Shown piece by piece: positions 25,503 to 33,291 of a stretch of DNA of 42,992 bases (positions are counted from its first letter, which is position 1; each line of letters opens with the position of its first letter). The notes beneath the pieces are model-generated. The model saw nothing but the letters and a program-made list of their open reading frames with translations, had not been told where the DNA came from and did no database searches. Both the position numbers and the translations under genes were made by a program. Source of the stretch: an uncultured Acidimicrobiaceae bacterium (lineage in GTDB: Bacteria > Actinomycetota > Acidimicrobiia > Acidimicrobiales > RAAP-2); the NCBI GenBank assembly GCA_903873395.1, contig CAIQOJ010000115.1:1-42992 (forward strand), in the 5' to 3' direction.

Positions 25503-25961
25503 TTATCGAGACCGAGACGGGCCGATTTCATCGCCCGCCAGGTGTCTCGAGCCCAAGTTCAGTGGGCGATGCACATCCAACCGTCGTTGGCTCCGTGCCC
25601 GTGGGGGGTGCAGCAGAGGCCTTCCGATGGGTATGACGTCAGCCATGCCTTCCGAGCGATCGTCGGACCTGCTCATGGCGTTCATTTGGGCCGTGGTGTC
25701 CACGGTGTGTTCGGGGGATGCAGGCACGAGACCTGCCATCTCGTCAGAGCCGTCAGCATCGCCCCCTGCCGACGGGTGAGCCGATCTCGCCAACAGGAAC
25801 TTCCGGGCGGCAGCGCCAGCATCAGCTGCCGTGGCTCCTCCCACGTACTCAGTGAGGGCCACGAGCACAGTGCGGTCGCCCAACCACGAGGCCCCAGGTG
25901 CGGTCCTCTCTGCCCACGCACGGACGGCGACCGCCAACTGGACTGCTCCGTCAACACTCAT
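25503..25961 (-). CDS. Uncertain hypothetical protein
   Basis: 152 residues on the minus strand. Support: AGGAGG at 25969-25974 sits 7 nt before the ATG at 25961, a strong ribosome binding site, and the first 65 residues look like a normal helical protein (alternating hydrophobic and polar runs). Against: residues after about 80 are Arg/Pro rich and look like non-coding translation, so the C-terminus may be a frameshifted or decayed remnant. No family is recognised. No partner gene is close. Confidence 0.45.
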   Translation of the reverse strand: MSVDGAVQLAVAVRAWAERTAPGASWLGDRTVLVALTEYVGGATAADAGAAARKFLLARSAHPSAGGDADGSDEMAGLVPASPEHTVDTTAQMNAMSRSDDRSEGMADVIPIGRPLLHPPRARSQRRLDVHRPLNLGSRHLAGDEIGPSRSR

Positions 25962-26312
25962 GCCACCACCTCCTGAGAGGAGTCTCCGCTTGCAACCTAG
26001 AAGCGGACAGGGTCAAAGGTCACTCGGGTGGCACCCAAGGTCCTCTTCTACTCAGGGTGCCTAGTGCTACTGCCGATGGAGGGGCAGAGAAGGTCTGCCA
26101 TGTGCACCTCCGACCCAACACACTGCTTTGTCAGATGCGTCTTTGGGCACGTCGGCTCAGTGCACCAGATCAGGTGATGGCGCTTCTTCGTTGAGGTACG
26201 TCTGGCCCAACGACTGGCCCAACGACTGGCCCAACGACGGAGCCACCGCCTTGGCCAACGTCTGAGCCAGCAGCAACGTGGTGGGCTCTGATCTCGACGA
26301 AACCTCTGATGC
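25962..26312. other. Spacer with possible in-frame continuation of the zinc-ribbon gene
   Basis: Between the 25961 start and the zinc-ribbon stop at 26313 no complete ordinary gene is seen. The minus-strand frame of the zinc-ribbon gene stays open past its TGA for 51 codons, to a stop at 26157-26159. That stretch encodes a helical, Leu/Ala/Gln-rich sequence with three Ser-Leu-Gly-Gln repeats. It looks protein-like. The part from about 25975 to 26150 shows nothing I can name. Confidence 0.4.
26203..26238. repeat. Tandem repeat, 12-bp unit, three copies
   Basis: TGGCCCAACGAC at 26203-26214, 26215-26226 and 26227-26238, all exact. A multiple of three, it encodes repeated SLGQ on the minus strand in frame with the zinc-ribbon gene downstream of its TGA. 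Confidence 0.85.
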
Positions 26313-26477
26313 TCAGGCCGTCATGGCCAGGAGCTGGGTGTCGGACCAATGGCGGTCACACGACCGGCACTGCCAGTTGGTAGCCGAACCTGTCATGCGC
26401 CTAGGCCACACGATGAGCTTGGGAACCTCATGGACATGGCAGTAAGGGCAGGTTCGAACTGCATCGGGCTGCTGCAT
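26313..26477 (-). CDS. Small zinc-ribbon protein, 54 residues
   Basis: 54 residues, below normal length cut-offs. Two CxxC knuckles are present, CPYC at residues 10-13 and CRSC at 37-40, separated by 23 residues, and a CDRHW ending follows: a typical zinc ribbon that could bind DNA, RNA or a protein partner. The start is well supported by GGAGG at 26484-26488, 6 nt before the ATG at 26477. It is divergent from the MmpS-like gene. The frame continues after the TGA at 26313-26315 with protein-like sequence. No family is named. Confidence 0.7.
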   Translation of the reverse strand: MQQPDAVRTCPYCHVHEVPKLIVWPRRMTGSATNWQCRSCDRHWSDTQLLAMTA

Positions 26478-26650
26478 GAGGCACCTCCACTGGGTCGATG
26501 GGACTCCCTCTTTTCGGTCGTTCAGGCACAGACCTTGAGGATTTTCGCCAGAGTGCCGAATTCCTCTTCAGTGCGGACCGGAACGTGACGATGCTGCCAG
26601 GGAGAGGCTTCCCGGCCGCTGGGTCGGGTAAACGCAGGTTGGGAGAGACC

Positions 26651-27688
26651 GTGACGGACGTGCGATCGGGAGGATGGAATCCCGGCGATATGCCAGGAGA
26701 GGATCTGCCGGGAGTCGCGCCGGAGGCCGGGCCGTTTGCGGCAACCTTCGTCGCCCAACGGGCGGGCCGTGCAAAGAAGACCCCAACCTCCCTCAAAGCC
26801 CCAAAGGCACCCAAGGCACCCAAGGCCCCCAAGGCCCCCAAGGCCCCTAAGGCACCCAAGGCTCCAGAGGCTCCTGAGGCTCTGGACTCGAGCAATGTTC
26901 CGGCCGCCGTCGCAGGCGTCGCCGCACAGGAAGTCGGGTCCGCCGCAGCCCCGTCAGGTGCCGCGCCACCATGGGCAGCGACCCCGTCGACTGGCGAACC
27001 CCATGTCCGCTCACATCGCTTGTCCCTGCCTAAGGGTGTGGTCGCGGGACTCGTGGCCGCCGTCGCTCTCGGGTCAGTCGCCGTCGTTGCCACTGCGGCG
27101 CCTTCCCATCCGACGACCACGGCCACCACATCACCTGCCGTGCCACGCATCTCGATGCCGCCCACCACCGTCTACAGCCCCACCACGACCGCTCCTTTGA
27201 ATGTCACATCGACAACGCCTGCTCCGGCCCCAGCTGCGACACCCGTCACGGCAGCGACCCCGGCACCAGCACCAGCTGCTGCTCCAGCCCCGAGCCCGAC
27301 CCCTGTGGCGACCCCAACACCAGCCCCCACGCCAGCCCCCACGTCGGCTCCCACGCCGGCTCCCGCCCCCACGCCGGCGCCGGCCCCGACACCGACTACC
27401 GCAGCTCCCGTGGTTCGACACGCAATCACCTACTACTTGTCTGGCACCACAGCTCAGTCTTTGGTCTCCTATACGTCCAATGACGGGGGCACATTGGCTG
27501 GTGCGGTAATCACGCCACCCCACTCGTTCGGCGTGCAACTCCAGAGCGGCTCACGATTCTCCATCGTTGCCTCCACCAGTGATGGTCGTCCGATCTCGTG
27601 CACGGTCCTCGACGAGGGCCGGGTGATCTCCCAGCACGCGGCCAGCGGCCATGGCGCCACCGTCACCTGCTCGGGTCTCGTTCCCTGA
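26651..27688 (+). CDS. MmpS-like membrane protein with KAP repeats
   Basis: 345 residues from the GTG at 26651 (GGGAGAG just upstream); an ATG 153 bp earlier gives a longer form with no family support. Order: acidic N-terminus; eight 9-bp units coding Lys-Ala-Pro (26795-26866); one membrane segment of about 20 residues (GVVAGLVAAVALGSVAVV); a long Pro/Ala/Thr linker; and a C-terminal beta domain with SGTTAQSLVSYTSNDGGTL, GSRFSIVASTSDGRPISCTV and HGATVTCSG. The C-terminal domain fits the MmpS / transport-accessory family, which works with MmpL transporters at the cell surface; no MmpL gene is nearby. The KAP-rich cytoplasmic part is unusual. Confidence 0.78.
   Translation: MTDVRSGGWNPGDMPGEDLPGVAPEAGPFAATFVAQRAGRAKKTPTSLKAPKAPKAPKAPKAPKAPKAPKAPEAPEALDSSNVPAAVAGVAAQEVGSAAAPSGAAPPWAATPSTGEPHVRSHRLSLPKGVVAGLVAAVALGSVAVVATAAPSHPTTTATTSPAVPRISMPPTTVYSPTTTAPLNVTSTTPAPAPAATPVTAATPAPAPAAAPAPSPTPVATPTPAPTPAPTSAPTPAPAPTPAPAPTPTTAAPVVRHAITYYLSGTTAQSLVSYTSNDGGTLAGAVITPPHSFGVQLQSGSRFSIVASTSDGRPISCTVLDEGRVISQHAASGHGATVTCSGLVP
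26795..26866 (+). repeat. In-gene 9-bp repeat coding KAP
   Basis: Eight tandem 9-bp units of AAGGCNCCC type code Lys-Ala-Pro eight times in the cytoplasmic part of the MmpS-like protein. Such a stretch is basic and extended and may bind DNA, RNA or acidic polymer. Confidence 0.85.
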
Positions 27689-27769
27689 TCACTTCGACCT
27701 GGCCGATGTCACACCGCACCAGCACGACCTGATCACGGCCAGTTGGGCACGACCACGGTCGACCCTCGT

Positions 27770-27829
27770 GACAACGCTATCGATCAGGCGACAACGCGAT
27801 TGATCAGGCGATGACGCGATTGATCAGGC
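27770..27829. repeat. Tandem repeat, 20-bp unit, three copies, across a stop codon
   Basis: GACAACGCGATTGATCAGGC occurs at 27790-27809 exactly. A variant is at 27770-27789, and another (GATGACGCG...) at 27810-27829. The last copy covers the TGA of the alcohol dehydrogenase gene (27824-27826), the first two are in the spacer. Confidence 0.8.
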
Positions 27830-28876
27830 GAGGTTGGGAACGATCACCTGTCTACCCAAGGCGACTCCTTCGGACATGCAGCGATAGGCGCCGGTTGCTT
27901 CATCCAGACCGCAGGTTGTGATCACAGGCCGCACGTGCCCCTGAGCGGCAAGATCAAGGACCTCGGCGAGTTCGGGCCTACTCCCCCAATATGTCGAGCG
28001 GAGGCCTGCCTCATAGGGAAGGGTGAAGAACGAGAACGGGTAGGAACCCCCGGCGATCCCGATCACCGTTACCTCGCCCATCTGACGCACGACGGCAGCC
28101 CCGAGGGCCAGCGTGGCGTCTGAGCCCACGAAGTCGAGCACCAGGTCGCTGCCGCGTCGATCGGTGAACGAGCGGATCTCCTCGGCCGCTCCATCGGGGG
28201 CAAGGACCAGGTCTGCGCCTTCGTCCAGGGCCAAGGCTCGTGCCTCGGGCCTAGTGTCGACAGCCACCACCCGAGTAGCGGTGGTGGCTTTCAAGATCTG
28301 GATCGCCAAGTGGCCCAGACCCCCGATTCCGATCACCACCGCCGTGGAAGAAGGAACCAGAAGTGGCCACGAGCGTCGGATGGCGTGATACGGCGTCAGG
28401 CCGGCATCGGTCAACGGGGCGGCGTGGACCGGGTCGAGCCCGTCAGGAAGCGGGACAAGCAGTCGGGCGGCCGGCACGAGCATGAACTCGGCCATGCCTC
28501 CGTCGAGACCGAGCCCTCCTCCGCCACCGGCTACCGGGGCGTGCTCGGTGTCTTCGCAGTAGTTCTCCATGCCGAGCTGACAACGTGAGCAGGACCCACA
28601 TCCCCATGATCCGTAGACGGCAACCGGCTGGCCGACATCGAATCCGACCACACCGGCACCCAGGGCATGCACCCACCCTGCGTTTTCGTGTCCCAACGTG
28701 AACGGCGGGCCCCAGGGCAGTAGTCCTGGCCCGAACTCGTGCATCAGATGGAGATCCGAGTGACACGCACCCGAACCCCCGATACGCACCACCACCTGGC
28801 CCGGGCCAGGCTCGGGATCATCGACCTCGACGAGGACCGGGTCAGAGTTCCACTCGAGTAGCCGTAGGGCCTGCAT
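27824..28876 (-). CDS. Zinc-dependent alcohol dehydrogenase (MDR family)
   Basis: 350 residues, the length of medium-chain zinc alcohol dehydrogenases. Catalytic-zinc motifs: GACHSDLH and LGHENAG; the structural zinc lobe is YGSWGCGSCSRCQLGMENYCED. The cofactor Rossmann motif is VVIGIGGLGHLAIQ, and the acid VAVDTRPE at the second strand tip suggests NAD over NADP. It would oxidise alcohols to aldehydes or ketones in the cytoplasm. AAGGAGG precedes the ATG closely. The stop lies within a 20-bp tandem array. Confidence 0.92.
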   Translation of the reverse strand: MQALRLLEWNSDPVLVEVDDPEPGPGQVVVRIGGSGACHSDLHLMHEFGPGLLPWGPPFTLGHENAGWVHALGAGVVGFDVGQPVAVYGSWGCGSCSRCQLGMENYCEDTEHAPVAGGGGGLGLDGGMAEFMLVPAARLLVPLPDGLDPVHAAPLTDAGLTPYHAIRRSWPLLVPSSTAVVIGIGGLGHLAIQILKATTATRVVAVDTRPEARALALDEGADLVLAPDGAAEEIRSFTDRRGSDLVLDFVGSDATLALGAAVVRQMGEVTVIGIAGGSYPFSFFTLPYEAGLRSTYWGSRPELAEVLDLAAQGHVRPVITTCGLDEATGAYRCMSEGVALGRQVIVPNLA

Positions 28877-29026
28877 GCCGCCTCCTTAGAAGGCCGCCAG
28901 CGTGCACCGCCACCGACCTCTTCGCACGAAGACAACCTAGGTCGGCCGTTCCCGCTTGGTCAGAGACGAACGTCCCATGCACGATGACCTCTCCTGGGAC
29001 GTCGGACTCCGGTTGAGATCGGGTCA

Positions 29027-29058
29027 ACGGGTTGGCGAGTCGACGGGTTGGCGAGTCG
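29027..29058. repeat. Tandem repeat, 16-bp unit, two copies
   Basis: ACGGGTTGGCGAGTCG at 29027-29042 and 29043-29058, followed by a partial third. It lies in the spacer between the dehydrogenase start and the small membrane protein stop. Confidence 0.75.
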
Positions 29059-29093
29059 ACAGTTGGGCGGGCGGACACACCGAGCCTCGCCGC

Positions 29094-29297
29094 CTATCGG
29101 TCTGCTTCGTTGGGCGCCGCAGCTTCACGCCGGCGTTTCGCTTGCTTGGCGAAGTTGGGACAGGCGATGCCCACGAAGAGGACGAGGGCGCCGGCGGCCT
29201 GCCACTGACCGGTGACGACAGCGACCACCAAAGCGACCACCAGCAGCAGGAAGAAGCCGAAGGCGATGAGGTTGATGAAGTTCTTGATGGTCCCCAT
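29094..29297 (-). CDS. Small two-span membrane protein
   Basis: 67 residues from the ATG at 29297. The longer frame to 29378 is rejected because its extra residues are not hydrophobic and it runs into the operator of the amidohydrolase operon. Two membrane segments, about 8-33 and 37-48, are separated by a short polar turn, with a basic C-terminus (KQAKRRREAAAP) likely cytoplasmic. The function is unknown. No strong ribosome binding site is visible. It is divergent from the amidohydrolase gene. Confidence 0.6.
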   Translation of the reverse strand: MGTIKNFINLIAFGFFLLLVVALVVAVVTGQWQAAGALVLFVGIACPNFAKQAKRRREAAAPNEADR

Positions 29298-29376
29298 ACG
29301 ACCAGGGTAGGCAGAGGGTGTCTCATGTGGCGTGAGACCTTGCCGGCCCAGTCCACATCGGACACCGGGCACTATC

Positions 29377-29395
29377 ATCTGACGGAGCGTCAGAT
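29377..29395. promoter_or_regulatory. Perfect TetR-type palindrome before amidohydrolase operon
   Basis: ATCTGACG at 29377-29384, GAG, and CGTCAGAT at 29388-29395. The operator ends 9 bp before the ATG at 29405 and touches the GGAGAG ribosome binding site, so a bound repressor would block both transcription and translation start. The 8-3-8 layout is characteristic of TetR-family operators. Confidence 0.7.
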
Positions 29396-29404
29396 CGGAG
29401 AGCC

Positions 29405-30637
29405 ATGCCGACCATTCCCAAGATCATCAGCGTCGACGATCACGTCGTCGAGCCTCCCCACCTCTGGAGCACGTGGCTCCCTACGAAGTACCTCGACCGT
29501 GCTCCACGAATCGAGCGCCGTGGGATTGGACCGATGCGACTCGCCGGCGGTGCCAACTACGACATCACCTGGGACGACGACGGCCCCCAAGCCGACTGCT
29601 GGTTCTTCGAAGACCTCGTGTACGTGCACAAGCGCCATGTGGCTGCTGTCGGTTTCGACCGCGACGACATGACCATGAGCCCGATCACCTACGACGAGAT
29701 GCGCGACGGCTGCTACGACCCCGCCGCCCGACTCGCTGACATGGACATTGGTCATGTCGAGGCATCGCTCTGCTTCCCCACCTTCCCCCGGTTCTGCGGC
29801 CAGGCCTTCTTGGAGGCGACCACGGACCGCGATCTCGGCTTGGCCTGCGTGCAGGCCTACAACGACTGGATGGTGGAAGAGTGGTGCGGTTCGTCGGGAG
29901 GGCGACTGATCCCCCTCATCATCATCCCGCTGTGGGACGCCGAAGCTGCTGCCGCCGAGGTGAGACGCAATGCCCTACGTGGCGTGCGGGCTGTCACCTT
30001 CTCGGAGATACCTCCCCATCTCGGCCTGCCCTCGATCCACTCGGGGTACTGGGATCCGTTCTTCGCAGCGTGCGAGGAGACAGGGACGGTGGTCTGCATG
30101 CACATCGGATCCTCGTCCAAGATGCCCGCCACCTCACCTGATGCGCCGGTGGCGGTGGCGGCAACGTTGTCGTTCGGCAACGCCATGTCGTCGCTCACCG
30201 ACTTCCTCTTCTCGGGCGTCTTGATTCGCTACCCCCGCCTGATCCTGGCCTATTCGGAAGGGCAGATCGGCTGGCTTCCCTACATCCTCGAGCGGGCCGA
30301 CGACGTCTGGCGCGAACACCGAGCATGGGGTGGCGTCCGCGACACCATCCCCGAGCCCCCTTCCACCTACTACTACCGCCAGATCTACGGCTGCTTCTTC
30401 CGAGATCAGCACGGCCTCGAGTCCCTGGACCGAGTCGGAGTGGACAACATCACCTTCGAGACTGACTACCCCCATACGGACTCGACCTGGCCAGACACCC
30501 TGGAAGTGGCGGAGAAGATGATGGCGAATCTGACGGACGAGGAGGTCTACAAGATCGTCCGAGGCAATGCCATCCGCATGCTCGGGCTTGACCTCGATCG
30601 TGATCTCGATCCGAGCGGGCGCCGTGCGGCTGGGTGA
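29405..30637 (+). CDS. Amidohydrolase-family metal hydrolase (Amidohydro_2 type)
   Basis: 410 residues. The N-terminus KIISVDDHVVEPPHLW carries the metal-binding DxH motif. The TIM barrel continues with GHVEASLCFPTFPRF, the VCMHIGSSSK histidine strand, and FETDYPHTDSTWP, where the aspartate is a metal ligand. This is the layout of the large group of metal-dependent amidohydrolases common in steroid- or aromatic-degrading actinobacteria (decarboxylase or C-C hydrolase). GGAGAG precedes the ATG. The stop overlaps the start of the CoA-transferase gene, and a perfect palindrome sits directly upstream. The substrate is unknown. Confidence 0.9.
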   Translation: MPTIPKIISVDDHVVEPPHLWSTWLPTKYLDRAPRIERRGIGPMRLAGGANYDITWDDDGPQADCWFFEDLVYVHKRHVAAVGFDRDDMTMSPITYDEMRDGCYDPAARLADMDIGHVEASLCFPTFPRFCGQAFLEATTDRDLGLACVQAYNDWMVEEWCGSSGGRLIPLIIIPLWDAEAAAAEVRRNALRGVRAVTFSEIPPHLGLPSIHSGYWDPFFAACEETGTVVCMHIGSSSKMPATSPDAPVAVAATLSFGNAMSSLTDFLFSGVLIRYPRLILAYSEGQIGWLPYILERADDVWREHRAWGGVRDTIPEPPSTYYYRQIYGCFFRDQHGLESLDRVGVDNITFETDYPHTDSTWPDTLEVAEKMMANLTDEEVYKIVRGNAIRMLGLDLDRDLDPSGRRAAG

Positions 30638-31910
30638 ATCGACCGACCCGGGGGTTGGTGACTTGGGACGCCCCCTTGACGGTGTCCGGATCCTGAGTCT
30701 CGAGCAGATGCAAGCTCTTCCGTTCGCAACGCAGATGTTGGCCAGGCTGGGAGCAGACGTCATCAAGGTGGAGCAGGTTGGCCGGGGTGATGCTGGCCGG
30801 GCCGCAGCACCGGCGATCACCAGGGAGAACGGTGAGCGCATCGGGGCAACGTTCCTACGCAACAATCTCAACAAGCGCAGTATCGCCATCGATCTGAAGA
30901 GTGACCGGGGTCGCCAGCTCGTGATCGACCTGGCCGCCCATGTCGACATCGTCTGCGAGAATCTGGGGCCCGGCCGGGCCAAGAAATTCGGGCTCGACTA
31001 CCAGTCCCTTTCTCCCGGATTGCCCTCCCTGATCTACCTGTCAATTTCCGGCTTTGGCTCTGATGGCCGTTCCCCCTATGACAGTTGGCCGGCCTATGCC
31101 TCGGTGGCCGAAGCGCTGTCGGGCATCTACGAGTTCAGCCGCCTCCCTCACCAACCACCGGTCCTGAGCCCGAGCGGAGGGCTGGGCGACACCGGAACCG
31201 GGCTGTTCGCCATCATCGGGATCTTGGCCGCACTGCGCCACCGAGAGGCCACGGGTCTTGGTCAGAACGTGGACGTCGCCATGCTGGACGCCATGCTCTC
31301 GTTGGCTGATGTCTCCTACAACTTCTGGTCGATGGGCCTGGCACGCGAGCCAGACGCCCCGATCAATCTGCCCTTGGTGATGACGTCGTTCCGGGCGCAT
31401 GACGGGTGGTTCATGCTCCAGGTCGGCCGCGACCATCAGTTCACACGGCTGGCCCAGGTGGTCGGCCATCCGGAATGGACCGACGATCCGCGCCTCGCCA
31501 GTCGAGAAGGATGGACGGGGAACTTCGACGAACTCGTGCGTCCTGAAGTCGAGGCCTGGGCGAGTGGTCGCAGTGCATTCGAGGCCGCCCGATCTCTCGC
31601 TGAGGCCGGTCTTGCCGCAGCCCCCTGCAGCCATGCGTCAGACGTCGTGACCGATCCCCATGCCGTCCAGCGGAACATGCTGGTGGAGATCCCCCGGACC
31701 GACGGGATCGACCAGCCCGTGCTGGTGGCCGGAAACCCGATCAAGCTTTCCAACGTGCCAGAAGGCCCGGACCGCAATGTTCCCCTGCTGGGCGAGCACA
31801 CCACCTCGGTGCTGGCCGAGTTACTGGGTCTCGATGACACGGCGATCGCCGACCTTGAAGCTGATGGCGTGGTGGCTATGGCCCACCTCTCCCCCGAGGC
31901 TGGCGGTTGA
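30624..31910 (+). CDS. Family III CoA-transferase (CaiB/BaiF)
   Basis: 428 residues from the GTG at 30624, overlapping the amidohydrolase stop by 14 bases; a TTG near 30663 is possible. Family features: GVRILSLEQMQALPFATQMLARLGADVIKVE, KRSIAIDLKSDRG, CENLGPGRAKKFGLDY, and the GGLGDTGTGLFAIIGILAALRHRE block with Asp189, aligned to the catalytic aspartate of family III transferases. It moves CoA between acids, a common activation step in catabolic pathways. It is cotranscribed with the amidohydrolase and a SnoaL-like protein. Confidence 0.9.
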   Translation: MRLGESTDPGVGDLGRPLDGVRILSLEQMQALPFATQMLARLGADVIKVEQVGRGDAGRAAAPAITRENGERIGATFLRNNLNKRSIAIDLKSDRGRQLVIDLAAHVDIVCENLGPGRAKKFGLDYQSLSPGLPSLIYLSISGFGSDGRSPYDSWPAYASVAEALSGIYEFSRLPHQPPVLSPSGGLGDTGTGLFAIIGILAALRHREATGLGQNVDVAMLDAMLSLADVSYNFWSMGLAREPDAPINLPLVMTSFRAHDGWFMLQVGRDHQFTRLAQVVGHPEWTDDPRLASREGWTGNFDELVRPEVEAWASGRSAFEAARSLAEAGLAAAPCSHASDVVTDPHAVQRNMLVEIPRTDGIDQPVLVAGNPIKLSNVPEGPDRNVPLLGEHTTSVLAELLGLDDTAIADLEADGVVAMAHLSPEAGG

Positions 31911-32476
31911 GCGAAGCGACCGGCAGTCCAGACGCCACCGCCAGTCCTGACGCCACCGGCAGTCCGGTTGATCGCTGTGTCGCCTTCGAAGAGATCCGCC
32001 AGTTGGCCGCCCGATATGCACTGGCCATCGACCAACGAGACCTCGACACGTTGGTCGACCTCTTCGTGCCCGACGTTCGTGTCGGGTCAGACCGCACCGG
32101 CCACGATGCCTTGCGGGCCGAGTTCACCACCTCGCTCCGAGCCATTGGGGTCTCGATCCTTCAGGTAGGGACCCACGTGATCGACCTTGTCGACCACGAT
32201 GCCGCCACCGGCATCGTCTACTGCACCGCAGAGATCCAAGACGGCGAACGCTGGATCCGCCAGGCCATCGCCTATGACGACACCTATCGTCGTGTCAACG
32301 GGTCATGGCGTTTCGTCCGACGAATCCACCGACTCTTCTACGGAATCAATACAGCCACTCGCCCCCTCGACCAGGGGCCAGCCAACTGGCCCGAGCACCC
32401 TGACGGCGTCGGCACCCTGCCCGAGGCATGGCCGACGTGGCGAGCCTTCTGGGGTGAGGCCCACCCGCTCGATTGA
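31907..32476 (+). CDS. SnoaL/NTF2-like protein with repeat N-terminus
   Basis: 189 residues. The start is TTG at 31907, overlapping the previous stop (TTGA), typical of coupled translation. The first 20 residues are a repeat SPDATASPDATGSPVD, probably disordered. From about residue 27 the SnoaL-like fold begins: FEEIRQLAARYALAIDQRDL, DTLVDLFVPDVRVGS, a central THVIDLVDHDAATGI, and C-terminal YRRVNGSWRFVRRIHRLFY. It would act as an isomerase, dehydratase or hydrolase in the pathway of its operon. It converges on the thioesterase at 32494. Confidence 0.85.
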   Translation: MSEATGSPDATASPDATGSPVDRCVAFEEIRQLAARYALAIDQRDLDTLVDLFVPDVRVGSDRTGHDALRAEFTTSLRAIGVSILQVGTHVIDLVDHDAATGIVYCTAEIQDGERWIRQAIAYDDTYRRVNGSWRFVRRIHRLFYGINTATRPLDQGPANWPEHPDGVGTLPEAWPTWRAFWGEAHPLD

Positions 32477-32493
32477 GGGCCTCGGCGGTGAGG

Positions 32494-33291
32494 TCAGCCT
32501 CGAGGCACCAGAGCGAGCTGCCTTGACTGCACCACGAGTCGCCCATCGCCATCCCACACCTCGCCGTCCTCTTCCAAGAATCCGTTGGTGATGAACCGGG
32601 TGGAAAAACGACAAGCCAGCCAGCCCGGCGTCGGCCGGGCTCGAACGTGGACGGTCAGTTCGAGCGTCGGCGTCCAGGCAACGGGAAGGCGGGCATTGAA
32701 GATGGTGGGCGGGAAGGCATCGGAAGCCAACAACAGTCCGACCGTGTCGATGGGTTCGCCATCAAGGAGCCGGAACCAGCCCCTGACGAGAGGTCGTCCG
32801 CTTCCCTGCCCAGACATGAATCCCGCATCATCAGGATGGAGGCGCAGTTCGACTCGACCCATGAACGGCGGCGGGAAGGTCTCGGTTGCCGGAACCAGCA
32901 CACAGGACTCCGGGTCCGGCAGGTCGGGTGGGTCTCCGTCGACCAAGACCGAGCCGGGATCCTCGAGCTCACCGAAGGTGCCGAGGACCGAAAGCAACGG
33001 GCGAGAGGCGTCACGGAGCACGGCCGTGGCGGTAGTGAACCGCCGACCCGCCTTGACCACCTCCACGTCGACTTCGACGGGTCCCGGTCGCCCGGGAGCC
33101 AGGTAGTGCGCCGTCAGCGTGACTGGGTCGCCACGTCCGGTCGCCTCCAGCAGGGCTCGAGCGGCGATGCAAGCCAGCACGCCTCCATTGGTGTTGCCCG
33201 CGATGTCCCATCCCGGAGGAACATCACCCTTCCAGCGATGCTCACCTACCTGAACCACGCCCGTGGCCGATGCAAACGACCCGACGGTCAT
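32494..33291 (-). CDS. TesB-like acyl-CoA thioesterase
   Basis: 265 residues of the double-hotdog TesB-like family: AGNTNGGVLACIAARALLEA in the first hotdog, VTLTAHYLAPGRPGPVEVDV, the middle linker and WTPTLELTVHVRARP in the second, ending WDGDGRLVVQSRQLALV. It would release CoA from acyl thioesters. Start ATG overlaps the previous stop (ATGA), so it is coupled with the 33288-33878 gene. It is the second TesB-like thioesterase in the window and converges on the SnoaL-like gene, with its stop 17 bp away. Confidence 0.85.
   Translation of the reverse strand: MTVGSFASATGVVQVGEHRWKGDVPPGWDIAGNTNGGVLACIAARALLEATGRGDPVTLTAHYLAPGRPGPVEVDVEVVKAGRRFTTATAVLRDASRPLLSVLGTFGELEDPGSVLVDGDPPDLPDPESCVLVPATETFPPPFMGRVELRLHPDDAGFMSGQGSGRPLVRGWFRLLDGEPIDTVGLLLASDAFPPTIFNARLPVAWTPTLELTVHVRARPTPGWLACRFSTRFITNGFLEEDGEVWDGDGRLVVQSRQLALVPRG

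Noticed and set aside
26440-26470. A T-arm-like GGTTCGAAC
   Set aside because: It could have been part of a tRNA, but no acceptor, D or anticodon arms can be drawn, and the stretch codes for the zinc-ribbon protein on the minus strand.
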